Source: Favolaschia claudopus (Eukaryota > Basidiomycota > Agaricomycetes > Agaricales > Mycenaceae). Taken from it: 64,000 nucleotides of DNA. Made by a program: the position numbers and the translations under genes. Every line of letters begins with the position of its first letter. Position 1 is the stretch's first letter. The notes under the pieces were generated by a model, which was not told where the DNA came from, did not search any database, and saw only the letters and a program-made list of their open reading frames with translations. Location of the stretch: the NCBI GenBank assembly GCA_037176885.1, contig JAWWNJ010000135.1, positions 372,001 through 436,000 on the forward strand. Reading direction: 5' to 3'. Of the stretch, positions 32,819-43,429 are shown piece by piece.

Positions 32819-33005
32819 ACGAGCTATGGGACCCGTGCCTTCGCCACTCAGGGCCCCTGTAACCGTGTTGACCTACACTCATAAGGCCGACGGCGCCGCA
32901 CTGCCGCTCGCTGCACTCGGCAACGCGCGTCGCCGCGGGGATTCCCAGGCTTTGACAGAAAGTCACGGGATAGAATTCCCTTTCCTGGAGCTGAGGCTGT
33001 GCTCT
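32819..33005 (+). repeat. GC-rich interspersed repeat copy
   Basis: Plus-orientation relative of 26783-26970 (GAGCTATGGGACCCGTGCCT ... TTTGACAGAAAGTCACGGGA). It directly follows the MITE at 32576-32809, while in the 26-27 kb region the order is the same GC-rich repeat then the truncated MITE. Confidence 0.5.
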
Positions 33006-33030
33006 TCTTCTTTTCATGTAAGTATATGTA

Positions 33031-33626
33031 CAGTGCCAAGCATCACATCACGGTTCCTTTTTTGGCAGGGAACGGCATCAAAAGTTGAACTCGAAACTAC
33101 ATTATGCCGCCATCACCATTCAACTTAAAAACAGTGTAAAACGTCTCTATGGATGTGTAGCAACTCATCTTGTGCTTTGCAAGGCAATTGAACAAGTTTT
33201 TGTATTTTCACCTCGGAAAAAGTGAAACAAACCCTAATGATAGCTGATGCCATCATCAAATTCCCATATCGGTTAGGGTTAAGGTCACGTGCGTCCAGGA
33301 CTTTGCCGCCCCGGCCCCCAACGTTCGGCGGATCACCCGGGTAGGTCAGAGCAGACTCGGCTACACTCGGCTAACTTACCACTTTTTCTGGGTTTCATGA
33401 CTACTGAACACATCTAGACACATCTGGCCTCAATCCATCCAAAATTAGAGCCGAAAGCATGATTTTATTTTTTTCCAGACGCGAAAAAAAGTGAAACACC
33501 GTGGGAAAAAGTGAGTTCTCGACGCCAAACGCATTCTTTTGGTCGGTTTCCTTCCTTATAAAATCAGAAATAAATCACAAAATTTATGTTCGGCCGAAAA
33601 AGCAGTGTTGGTTATGCTTGGCACTG
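33031..33626 (+). mobile_element. 596-bp MITE family M1, copy 1, TA-flanked
   Basis: Ends CAGTGCCAAGCAT on both sides, with TA at 33029-33030 and 33627-33628. The interior is shared, in reverse orientation, with 40579-41145 (for example GGTTCCTTTTTTGGCAGGGA, CACATCTGGCCTCAATCCAT, GGTCGGTTTCCTTCCT). CAGT...ACTG ends and TA indicate Tc1/mariner type. Confidence 0.75.
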
Positions 33627-33628
33627 TA

Positions 33629-34692
33629 GGATACTTTCTCGGGGTGTGGCTGTGCAAGCTCGAGTGATCGCACCTCCCAATGAGTGGCGCACTGGCGGGC
33701 GCTGGGTCTGGCGGCCGGGCGTCGGCCACACGGTATATATGGTTTTCTCTGCCTTCATGTAGGGTTCATTGTTCCACAAAATACTAATAAAACAAGGCTT
33801 TCAAGCAACATAGCACTCCAAAAAATGTATCGAGCAGAGCCGCCACATTTCCCAGATTGTGCAGGTCCTCACCCAGCCCCCTCCGAGCTTGTTCCCCGTG
33901 CACTCTGAGGAGGACTCGGGACTATGCTCAACGACGCCGGCTGCGCCTTCTCCTCCTGAGCCGGATGCTATCACTCCCGACGTCATCGATGACGACGTAG
34001 CTCCACCCCGCTCTTCGCAGCCTCTGTCGAACTCCGGCGCTCTCCCTTCACCTGCAAATTCGCGCTAACTCTGCCAGGGTATAGCAGTGCCCCGCTGGCA
34101 ACCCCAACCTCCCCTTCTGTCCCCTTGCGTCAAACACCGCGTCGTACACGGGATTCAGATGCTGCTCTTCCAAAACTTCGGGGCATTTTCAATCGGAAAA
34201 AGGCGCCTAGTTGACGTGTTTGATGAGAAAGGTCTGCTGGGATAGACGGGTCTTAGTCTTATGCCCCAGATTGCAGCACCGTGGACTGTTCTTCGAACAG
34301 ATCGTACAGTGTTGCACTGTTTTCATTTTACCGCCACTTTTTCGAACCGACGAGGTATTTACTTGTATTTACCTGATCTTTTGTAAGCGTAGTCGGCCGT
34401 ATACATCGTATCTTCGTATCTCTGTCTACTATGCCCGAAAGCCGGGAATCCAACTAAGCAGAGTGAATCCCCTAACATATATTTACGACTCGGAACGAGG
34501 AGACCCCAATGTTGTAGAACCCAATTGGGTAACGAGAATATTGTGACCGCGGCGGGCTTGGTCACAGACTTTGGTGACCCCTCTGAGGCTAAGCATACCT
34601 AGGGGTATTACCGTATTTGTTTCCTCTCTCTTGTACCAGTGCTGTAGTAATTTCTGTTATTCTTCGCGCTACCTCTGCTCGCCAACGGTGCC
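33629..34692 (+). other. Possible remnant exons (33.86-34.21 kb); otherwise no gene
   Basis: The plus strand encodes a Pro-rich stretch (VLTQPPPSLFPVHSEEDSGL then PSPPEPDAITPDVIDDDVAP) at 33861-34066. About 60 nt later comes PLRQTPRRTRDSDAALPKLR GIFNRKKAPS and a stop (TGA at 34213-34215). This looks like the C-terminal end of a lost gene, but I cannot name it. 34220-34690 shows no clear gene. Confidence 0.3.
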
Positions 34693-37600
34693 AATGGACC
34701 CCGCCCTTCTTGATCCGTCGCTTCATTCGCCGACAGAAGACAGCGTGGATTCGCCTACAACGAATGGAGTTAGCGCTTCTTCTCTCGCCTCGTGTCAACC
34801 ACCTGCTGCAAACCCCTCTCATCCACCACCGCGTCTCCAATTTAGCAAGCTACAAATCGCCTCTTGGCCACTCTCAAACTACGCATCTCAACGCGATGCC
34901 GGCGAGTCGCGTGCGGTATATGAGCAACGGCTGTCAGTTTCTTTCATCACTTTGCTTCACACCACGCGACTGATTCTCGTTGAAGCACACTTGTAACGCG
35001 CAAGGCTCCCCTGCTTGAAGCATGCAAAAGGCTTCACCTGAAGGCCAACAAGAGCTCAAATTTAGTGGCGCTGCGGCAAGAGCTCGCAAACTATTGGTGT
35101 GTCACAGTCTACTTTAATTGGATGCTCGTATTCACTGTCTGCAATAGGTTTTCTCAAGCTTCTAGTCGCCACCTTGCTTCTTCTAGCCATAACCCTCCAT
35201 CCTCTGTCAATCCAAACGACGTCTTGAATTTCTATCCACCTCCCGACCCCATACACCTCCCCGCCGCCCGCAGGACTCTTGCCCACCCTCTCGCACACTA
35301 CTCGTGGAGAGTTTCGAGGCGCCGTTCCGCTTTTCCATATCAACCCCGCAGCCAGCACCGCCAGCTCGTCGCGCGCAACTGCAAATCCAAGTTCAGGGTC
35401 TCGCTCAACGACTCTCAATGCTGCCAGGCGTAATACGGCTACAGCTGCTCCGTCGCAGGCCTCGACCAATTCTGTCTCCCAGCCTGCTTCATCCCAAACC
35501 CGCGCCCCTGCATCAGCGATTTTGCGTCATGCTTGCACAACAAACGAAGACGAGCCAGAGGGTGGGGATGACGGCGACGACACTGAAGAGTTAATTCGCC
35601 AATACGGTGTTGAAGGTGCAAATGCTGACGAGCTGCTTGGGTATGATGACGACGACGACGAGGATGGCGAGGAGGAGGAAGATGGCGATGCGAGTGACGC
35701 GGACATCGCCGATGAGGCGGCGGCGCATGCTGCCTTCAAGCGCTCCGTGCGCATTCAAGCCGTCAATCGCGCGGAGGGAAATCGGCGTGCTGGCGGCATT
35801 AAGACACAGAATGCGGTCAAGAAAGATTTTCAGGTACGTTCATCGTCTTTTGAACCCGAGTTTTGCCGAACGTATGCCTAGGAATGGCAAGCCATGGCTC
35901 GCGAGCGTGGTAAGATTAAAGATCATATTATCGACGAGCACGCGCTACTGCTCTACATCAACTTTTCCGCCGAACGAGAGAAGAAGACACGGCGTGGGGT
36001 GCCTATTCCTAACTCACAACTCGGGGCCGTAAGTTCTGATTGCGATATCTTGTTCCCCACTCATTATGTGCTCATAGTCCCAACTGAAGAAGTTGTTTTT
36101 TGGAGTTCTGCGCATCAGGATGCCGCTGATCCCATGTTGCTTCAGCGCCGACCTGGGACTAATGTCGCATGGACGAGGCGCTTGAGCGTGTACGAAAGCG
36201 AGTTTTCTCTATCTTTTCCTTTGGTTTTTTCTGACGACTTCAAGTTTAGTGGGCTGGGTGAAAACGAAGAAGAGGATGCTCCTGACATCAGAGCAAACAC
36301 TTTCCTGCCTGAAATCTCAGATGAGCAGTTAAAAGCCGTGGGTTACGGGTTTTTAGCTAATCGACAACGTAGGTAATTTTCCTTCACGGAAAAGTCTCTT
36401 TCTCAGATGCTCCAGTTCGACTTGTCATCTTTGGTCATCTCGCATGGACTTCCCAACATGCTAGCGGGAACCGCGGCGACGACTTTTGAGCTCTGAAGCT
36501 TGCCGAGCTACAGCCATATACTATGCCACATCCAGACGGGCGAACAGCAGTCCCGTGTCTCCTCGGTCTTCAAGGCGAAGAGAAAGCGGGCAGACGTGGC
36601 ATGCGTACCGTAAGCATTGCCACAATTGCTCTCTCCGCACTCATTGATAGGTCAGCAGATTGTGAACCCCTCTTACTTGGTTTTCGTTGCACACAAGAAT
36701 CCCGAAATATGTGCGATGGGCGCCTTTGCCTTTTATCATCATTACATGCACGATGTATTGGGTTTGACAGAGAAACTCCGAGTCGACTGGGCCTGGAATA
36801 AGAGCTGGCGCCAGGTCAGTTTCGGTCGTGTCTATATCTTTCTTGGATGCTACTGATCTAGCGCAGGTCCGAGTTCTTCACGGGCAGAGTTCACCAAATA
36901 CGCCATATAGTGAGCAAGCGCTGTACAATCTCTATTGTAGGGCCTTTCAACATGCGGGTTTTAACTCGAGGATGAAGGCGCACTTACCGCGGCACCTGTT
37001 GGGTTATAAGCAAGAGAATATGAAGTACGTTACCTCGACCTGTTTTCTATCTCTTGTAATCATGTCGCCGCACAGTGTCGATTCAGCCGACACTGCACAG
37101 CTGGGCTGGGTGCGAAATGTAACCTATTTTGATACTTATAAGCCGGCCCTTCCAAAGCATGTCAGTCCTGCGATATTCGAAGTCAACGTAGGGCTTTCTG
37201 ACCATTTTATTAGGCGATTCTTGGGGCTGCAGGATTCAAAGTAAACGAGACGTATGATCCTGTGTGGACACGTGTGCATGTTCCGCCACAGTTCCTTCTC
37301 TTGATTTGCCCTGATGCTGAACGTATTCGCGATGAGATAGCGAGTGAATTGTGTCATCATTCTTCAGTTGCTCGTCTGACGCATATATCCTTGACAGATC
37401 GCGAAAATCTCTCGGGCGCTTTCAACTATTGGCAGATGATTATTGATATGCGACCGTATGCATTCCAGGTGCGTATCAATAGCTCTATTGGTATTTATCT
37501 CAATGCCTCGCAGTCTGGTGCCGCACTCTTCCAGAGTTGCCCCAAGTCTGCGCTCTTTCGTCTACCAGCCTTCCAAGACGAGGACGTCAGAAATTGGATG

Positions 37601-38896
37601 AAGACAACATTTCCCGAAGAGCTCACTCTTCTGCATGCGCAGGCAGGCGACCCCGCCGACCTCCTCTTGGTGCAAAACAACGTACTGCGCAAGGCGCTCG
37701 AAGACCTGTCCAAGATATGTACATCAAGCGATACAAAGCTTGTGCGATTGACCGCCCTTCTCGAACGTCGCACCTCCGCGCTCTCGCCAGCGCAGGGGTT
37801 TTCGACCACCGCCTACCATCGTAACGGTATACATCTATTCGAGGTAGTACTACATTAGCTAATTATATCTCAGCCCTCGCGTTCTCGTCGTCCCCGTCAA
37901 CACCTCCACGAGGATCTTCCCGTGCTACCCACTCCTCCCCCATCACCATTCACTTTGATAGTGAGATGCACGAAACCGGGACGTATGAGTCCACCGGGGA
38001 TGACGGCTCAGCCAACCACCGGGCATTTGTAAATACTAGTCCCCGATCCTCCGACGACCTGCGGGTCCCAACAGAAGTCGATCTGGTTCTACCTCCCACG
38101 GAGGCATTCTACAAACCAGGTCCGTTTGCCGCCTCGCTTGGTGACAGTCTGCAGTACCAATATCTTTTGCAGGTGCGCCACGAGGAGTGGTCCCTCCGCT
38201 ATTTGGGCAAAAGTCAGCTCAATGGCCTCGGAGGTCTTCGCGCTCGTGCAACAGCCCAAATTTTGTTGGGACGTATGGGGCCCAAAGTCAGTTGACCGGT
38301 ACAGGGATGTTAACGAAATCTGGACGTCGTGGATTGATGGTGAGGCGGTCTCCAACGCGGCTGGTACTCAAACAGAGAAGAAGCCTCCGCTCAAATATGT
38401 GGAGCAGTACCTCCAGAATCGGTGGCGAACCTCGGATGACCAAAAGGTGGTGGTCTCTTTATGGATCTGTTTTGTCGCTGACTTCACACTTCAGGCGAGG
38501 ACCGCGAATGCACAACACTGGAGCAGATACCGTGAGATACCAGAATGGATTGAGCGCGAGTCTAGTCGTCGAGGGGTTTCACCTTCAACGATTGTTGACG
38601 AGCTGGAGGGCACCAGGATGGTGGGGAATATAACAAAAGGGATCAATTGGTTAAGAAAAGAGGTTGAAGGCCTTCGCAAGGCGGCGAAGACAGCGTCAAA
38701 CCCGGTATGTTAATTGTCAGCATGACAATCGTGGTTATTTAGCTATCTATTATAGGTTGATGCAGCTACGTCTTCAACTGTGTCCAGTCCTGACCCAGAA
38801 ACCACGACACTAGGACAGCCGTTTGAGGAGGACACGAGCAAGCGAAAGCGAGCCGCACCCGTGGATTCCCGCCGAACCAAAAAAGCGAAGCATTGA
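34693..38896 (+). pseudogene. Crypton-like tyrosine-recombinase (Ndc10 + GCR1_C) gene, long, several lesions
   Basis: About a dozen exons with 42-55 nt introns. The N-terminus (MDPALLDPSLHSPTEDSVDS) is Pro/Ser-rich with an acidic Asp/Glu run at 35640-35690. The core begins EWQAMARERGKIKDHIIDEH at about 35882. Box II-like KAHLPRHLLGYKQENM (His codon 36981-36983, Arg three residues on) is followed by LGWVRNVTYFDTYKPALPKH (about 37100-37160), where a nucleophilic Tyr could lie. Later come FNYWQMIIDMRPYAFQ, FRLPAFQDEDVRNWMKTTFP and the GCR1_C-like VNEIWTSWIDGEAVSNA...YLQNRWRT. The last exon ends in KRKRAAPVDSRRTKKAKH (bipartite nuclear signal) and TGA at 38894-38896. Lesions: TGA at 36487-36489 inside GNRGDDF/ALKLAELQPY, frame changes near 36120 and 36170, and an insertion near 38230. 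Cryptons move by tyrosine recombinase alone. Family recognition is from memory. Confidence 0.6.
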
Positions 38897-39467
38897 TTTA
38901 TCATTACAGTATGCTTGTATCGACCTGTGCTATCTAGTTTTGTATCATATGGTGGGGGACGTGGCTTCATGTCAGACCGGAATTTTTGGAATTTTGACCT
39001 GAAACCTGGCCAGATCAACTCGAAATACCCAAGAGTGGGTGTTTTCCGAAATTTTGGGCCGTGGGAAGTTTTTGATGGGAAATGGCCAAATTTTTGCCGG
39101 AGAAACAGGTTTTCAAGGGGGGGAAGTACCGTTGAGGTAAAACTTGGGAGAGCTTTTGAGATTTTCAGTAGCTCTTATAAGTTTGTTTTGGACCCAATAC
39201 TCAAATCACTACTCTTTGGGGGCATATTGGGTATTGATGGGCCATCAAATTGCCCTCGGCAGAGCCATTTCGGATCAATTTCCCCTTTAGGATGGCCAAA
39301 TTTGTGGTCAAAATCACGAAAGTCAATGGGGAGTAAATCTGCTCCATACAATCTCTTCTACTCTTCAAAAGGAAGCCATTTATGCAATAGAGCTTATTAG
39401 CAGCCGGTGCTTTTCAAAATATACATGAAAAACTAAGCGAGATCAGTGAAAAACGGAGGCTCCAAAC
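38897..39467. other. No gene seen
   Basis: Contains repeated AAATTTTGG/CCAAATTTT words (39048-39100, 39296) but no defined ends. Confidence 0.3.
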
Positions 39468-39963
39468 ATGCAAAACCTCGAAGACGTCATCGAGAGATGC
39501 GGTTCTCTCGCGCCTGAACACATCCCCGCCTTCATTCAGGCAAACCTTTGCCGTCCTTTCGCCTCGTTGCTCACTCTGTCCGATCACCTCTTTGGAAAGG
39601 TCGATAGCATAGGTACGCACCTTCAAACATGACCTGAACCCTCTGCATCGAGCTCATTCCATGTTTGTAGGCTCAAACGAATTCGAGGCGTCCTTTGACA
39701 GGGAGTTTGCAGTTGGTCCAGGCGGTATTCATGGACTAATTGCGAATATGGCCCCTGTCTATCGTGTAATTGCCATGATTCGTGGCACTACCGCTCCCGC
39801 GGCTGCTGTCAATCGTGTTCACAGTGATATGGTGTCGCTTACATACGGCTTACTTCGATGTGTTGAGCATTTGCGCTTCAAGCACAATCGGAGCCAGTGG
39901 GACCCGACTGGCGGGTATCGCGAGTTTGCCATCATTCGGGAAAAACGAGATGACAAGCCACTA
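39468..39963 (+). pseudogene. Hypothetical two-exon gene cut off by a palindromic array
   Basis: ATG at 39468; exon 39468-39612, a 58-nt intron 39613-39670 (GTACGC...TGTAG), then exon from 39671, in phase. Protein: MQNLEDVIERCGSLAPEHIP, LCRPFASLLTLSDHLFGKVD, FEASFDREFAVGPGGIHGLI, MAPVYRVIAMIRGTTAPAAA, GYREFAIIREKRDDKP. It is globular and unrecognised. Right after this the frame enters the TTCCGGGG palindrome array and ends at 40023 in element sequence, so the C-terminus is lost. The clean intron argues that it was once a real gene. Confidence 0.45.
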
Positions 39964-40182
39964 TTTTCGGGCCCCGGAAATGTCCCGGAAATAGGCCGGA
40001 AATATAAAATAATCCTGAAATAATCCTATTATTTCCGGGGTCTGGAAATAGTCCGGAAATATAAAATGTTCCCATCATTTTCCCATCATTTCCGGGGTCC
40101 GGAAATAGTATATATTCCTATTATTTCCGGGGTCCGGAAAATTACTATTTCCGGGGTCCGGAAATAATAGGAAAATAATGAA
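39964..40182. repeat. Array of ATTTCCGGGGTCCGGAAAT palindromes
   Basis: At least four copies of the near-perfect palindrome ATTTCCGGGGTCCGGAAAT, plus degenerate GTCCGGAAATA/CCCGGAAATA units, spaced 20-60 bp. The whole block can fold on itself. It could be one MITE with internal repeats or a miniature satellite. 40183-40578 has no gene. Confidence 0.6.
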
Positions 40183-40578
40183 CCAAACATTCCTTATAAG
40201 GCAATAAAAATGGCCCCATGACCTTCTCAGCTCCAATGAATCTTGGAATCCTAGGATTCACCCCTAACATGGCAATAATTCATCATATACTTTACAGCAG
40301 TTTGCAGATGTAATGACACCACGTCGCATCACATGTAAAGAAAGCACGAAAAATACGTCTTCTTGTATCGCCTCGTTCTTGCTCGTTTCTTGCCCAATAT
40401 CGACTATTTTTGTATGTATGAGGTCGCCTTAATCCGGGCCTCAAGACGCTGGTATTTTATTGTCAAAATTCCGACTTTGATTTTGGTCGACATCCACTTG
40501 ACATCCAGCTTCTCCAACGTTGTCGCGCTCCTAGCAGGGTTATGCACACAGAATGAGTCTTGAGATCTCCAGAAAATA

Positions 40579-41145
40579 CAGTGCCAAGCGCCACTTCTCC
40601 AACACTGCCTTTTCGGGCGGAAGAAGAAAGAAAATTTTTGTAATTTATTTGGGATTTTCTGAGGAAGGAAACCGACCAAAAGAATGCGTTTGGCGTCGAG
40701 AACTCACTTTTTCCCACGGTGATTCACTTTTTTCGGGGCTGAAAAAAGTAAAATCATCATTTTGGCTCTGATTTTGGATGGATTGAGGCCAGATGTGTTC
40801 AGTTGTCATGCAGAAACCAAGAAAAAGTGGTAGCCGACCTACCTGGGTGATCCGCCCAAGGCTGACACGGCAAAGTCCGAGAAGCACGTGATCTTAACCC
40901 TAACCGATATGGCAATTTGATGATGGCATCAACCATCATTAGGGTTTGTTTCACTTTTTCGAAGGTGAAAACACAAAAACTTGGTCAATTGCCTTGCAAG
41001 GCACAAGATGGGTTGCTACACATCCATATAGACGTTCTACACTGTTTCGAAGTCAAATGGTGATGACGGCATAATGTAGTATCGAGTTTAACTTTTGATG
41101 CCGTTCCCTGCCAAAAAAGGAACCGTGATGTGATGCTTGGCACTG
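40579..41145 (-). mobile_element. 567-bp MITE family M1, copy 2 (reverse orientation)
   Basis: Left CAGTGCCAAGCGCC, right complement CAGTGCCAAGCATCACATCA. TA at 40577-40578 on the left; the right flank is GA, probably mutated. The interior matches 33031-33626 in complement with scattered differences and small indels. Confidence 0.7.
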
Positions 41146-41849
41146 GAGTCATCTGGCATGCTTAGTAGTGTATGTGTGGTACAAAGTGGCTAATAGTAAG
41201 TAAGCCACGCAGACTCCAGTGGCAAACGAGAAAAATAGAATACGCCACAGCGAAATTTAGCGAAAAATTAGTGTCCTTTCCTTTTGAAGACGCACCCCAC
41301 TGGTGCTATACACCGCACGGCAGGGAATTGTGACGCGCGCCTGAGAAGGAACAAAACCAGAGAACGAAACTGTGATCACGGTGGAAGTAGAGAAGAGACA
41401 CGAGAACAATAAGTTATCTAACCGGAATCCGCGCTACAAATGCATATATGTAGATTGAAAGCGACTAGAACTGCCTTCCTAACGCGCCTACACACGAGGC
41501 ATTCTCTCCAGAATTGCGTCCAAGACGGCGATGACGATGACGAGCAAGGTGGATGTCGGCCAAAATGAAGTCAGGATTTCGGCGATAAAAGATAGTCGTT
41601 TTGAAGCCCGGATTACGGCGAGTCCTCCGATACCAAAATCATGCTATTTGTCGTCGAAACGAGAGAGATACGAAGGAGAGAAGAAGACGTGTTTTTTGTG
41701 CTTTCTTCTCATGTGATGCGACGTGGTGTCATTACATCTGCAAACTGCTGTAAAAGGAAAGATTTTGTTCCATTTACATTGTTATATTACAAACACAATC
41801 TAAGTTATTATACAAGGCTATTCTTCCACTTCCTGGAACCAACACCTCG
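41146..41849. other. No gene seen
   Basis: 41700-41760 and 40310-40350 share ATGTGATGCGACGTGGTGTCATTACATCTGC-like sequence in complement (ATTACATCTGCAAACTGCTG at 41730; CAGCAGTTTGCAGATGTAAT at 40296), so the M1 copy appears to sit inside a larger inverted-repeat element of about 1.45 kb. No coding region. Confidence 0.4.
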
Positions 41850-42797
41850 TCATTTGTCTACACCGAACCTCACAGCTGTCACAAAGATAGAAGTCATGAT
41901 GCAACTAGCAAAAACAGAATCTAGACACAGCTCCCCAGCTTTACACCCTTCTATACAGTCGTCACTGTCATAACCCATACCCATTGGGATAATACGCAAA
42001 TAAATTCTACGGTACAATCGTGTAAAATAGTTGGCAATTGAAGGCGAAGCCATGTTTTTTGTGCACTCCAGCTGTGTTTCTCGCCCAAATGTAGCTAATT
42101 CCTCCTCAAGGTGTCGTGCAAAAGACCTTTCGGTCTCCTCCAGATATTTCAGCAGCAAAACCACAGCTTTGAGGGCCTCCGTACGAGTCCGCTTGGCCAC
42201 AACAGTCGAGGCCGGGGGATCATCAGCACCACTATTGATCTCCATGTCCTGCTCTACTATGTGTGCCTTCATTAGCTCCTCAAACAACTCTTCGTCCAGC
42301 ACGTCTTCCACCAACTGCTCCTCCAGAACATCATTGAGTGACTCAATGTCAAGCCCGTTACCTTTTTGAAGAACTCCCTTCCCTTGAAGCTCACAAGCTT
42401 TTCTGACACAGGCGGCACACCCTATGGTTTATTTTGAAATAATCCCCGGTGGTTTACTGGGCGTTTACAGTGAGTTTACATTTCCCTTTGTCTAGCCTTT
42501 GTCACAGTTAGGCGCTGAATCTATGACATCATTGATGAGACAGGTGTTTTCAAGTTGTATTTCGCGTTCGTTGTGATTCGTCCGCCATCGCACATGGCCT
42601 GGGCAATCCATAATTCGAGCATCTCATTAACTTCTGGATGCTCGACCTGCTTGACTCGTTTGTTGTCACTGGAACCACCCTGCTGCTGAACAGCCTGCCA
42701 TTGTGCTCACAGTTCTGCTTCTTCTGCAAGCCAGCCTGACACCCGCAGCTGTTTCATTTTGAGTTTTGGGTAGAGGGGATCGAAATGCTTCGCCATT
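41850..42797 (-). pseudogene. pogo-like (CENP-B/DDE_1) transposase, internal-deletion derivative
   Basis: The minus strand begins near 42797: MAKHFDPLYPKLKMKQLRVS GWLAEEAEL, a TGA at 42717-42719, AQWQAVQQQGGSSDNKRVKQ then HPEVNEMLELWIAQAMCDGG RIT. This fits the second (Tc5-type) helix-turn-helix of CENP-B/pogo proteins. The DDE catalytic core is absent: within 200 bp the sequence jumps to the C-terminal tail (41850-42314), VLLLKYLEETERSFARHLEE ELATFGRETQLECTKNM, which I associate with fungal pogo-like transposases. Two in-frame stops lie in the junction (about 42470-42535). A non-autonomous remnant. Confidence 0.45.
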
Positions 42798-42931
42798 ACA
42801 GTTTGACTTTTTTTTCGGGGTGTAAGGCTCCAGGAGCGCTTACGAGGGTCACTGTCTAACAGTATCCCTGGCGGGAGTAAAAAAGCCTTGTTTTGTGATA
42901 AAGACCCTTTCTTGAACGGTCAAGCTCGCAG

Positions 42932-43421
42932 CACCTGTGGTGCCCAATATTTCCCTATAGATATAGCTTCCATATTGTTCACATGCAAGCTATAGTTATA
43001 GGTCGAACTATCTTCCATGACATCCACGGAATGTCATCTCCACTAAAAGTCAAATATCTTCATGGAAGTGGTGGAAGATCAAATCACCACCTATATATAT
43101 GGCACAAATCCCTCATGGAAGCGGTGGAAGGGTATACTAACTCTATTACAACTTTGTTACTTCATGGAAGTCGTGGAAGGGTATACAAAATCTGATGGAA
43201 GTCATGGAATTCATTAGTACCCTTTAAAGGGAATTTTTGTAGCGGGAAAAGGCATGGAAACGATGGAAAAATCTCATTTTTCGCTCCGGACAAGTCCTCT
43301 GTGGAAGCCGTGGAGATGACATTCCGTGGATGTCATGGAAGATAGTTCGACCTATAACTATAGCTTGCATGTGAACAATATGGAAGCTATAACTATAGGG
43401 AAATATTGGGCACCACAGGTG
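42932..43421. mobile_element. 490-bp long-TIR element with perfect 8-bp duplication GCTCGCAG
   Basis: Terminal repeats run about 115 bp: left CACCTGTGGTGCCCAATATT..., right complement the same, through CTATCTTCCATGACATCCAC and GGAATGTCATCTCCAC. GCTCGCAG flanks both sides exactly (42924-42931 and 43422-43429). The centre holds four or five units of CATGGAAG(T/C)(G/C)GTGGAAG, two of them followed by GGGTATAC. An 8-bp duplication and CA...TG ends fit hAT, or the KDZ group; non-coding. Confidence 0.75.
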
Positions 43422-43429
43422 GCTCGCAG

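Noticed and set aside
35527..35754. Ser-rich minus ORF (SSSSSPSSSSSSSYPSSSS)
   Set aside because: Antisense of the Asp/Glu-rich run in the Crypton-like gene.
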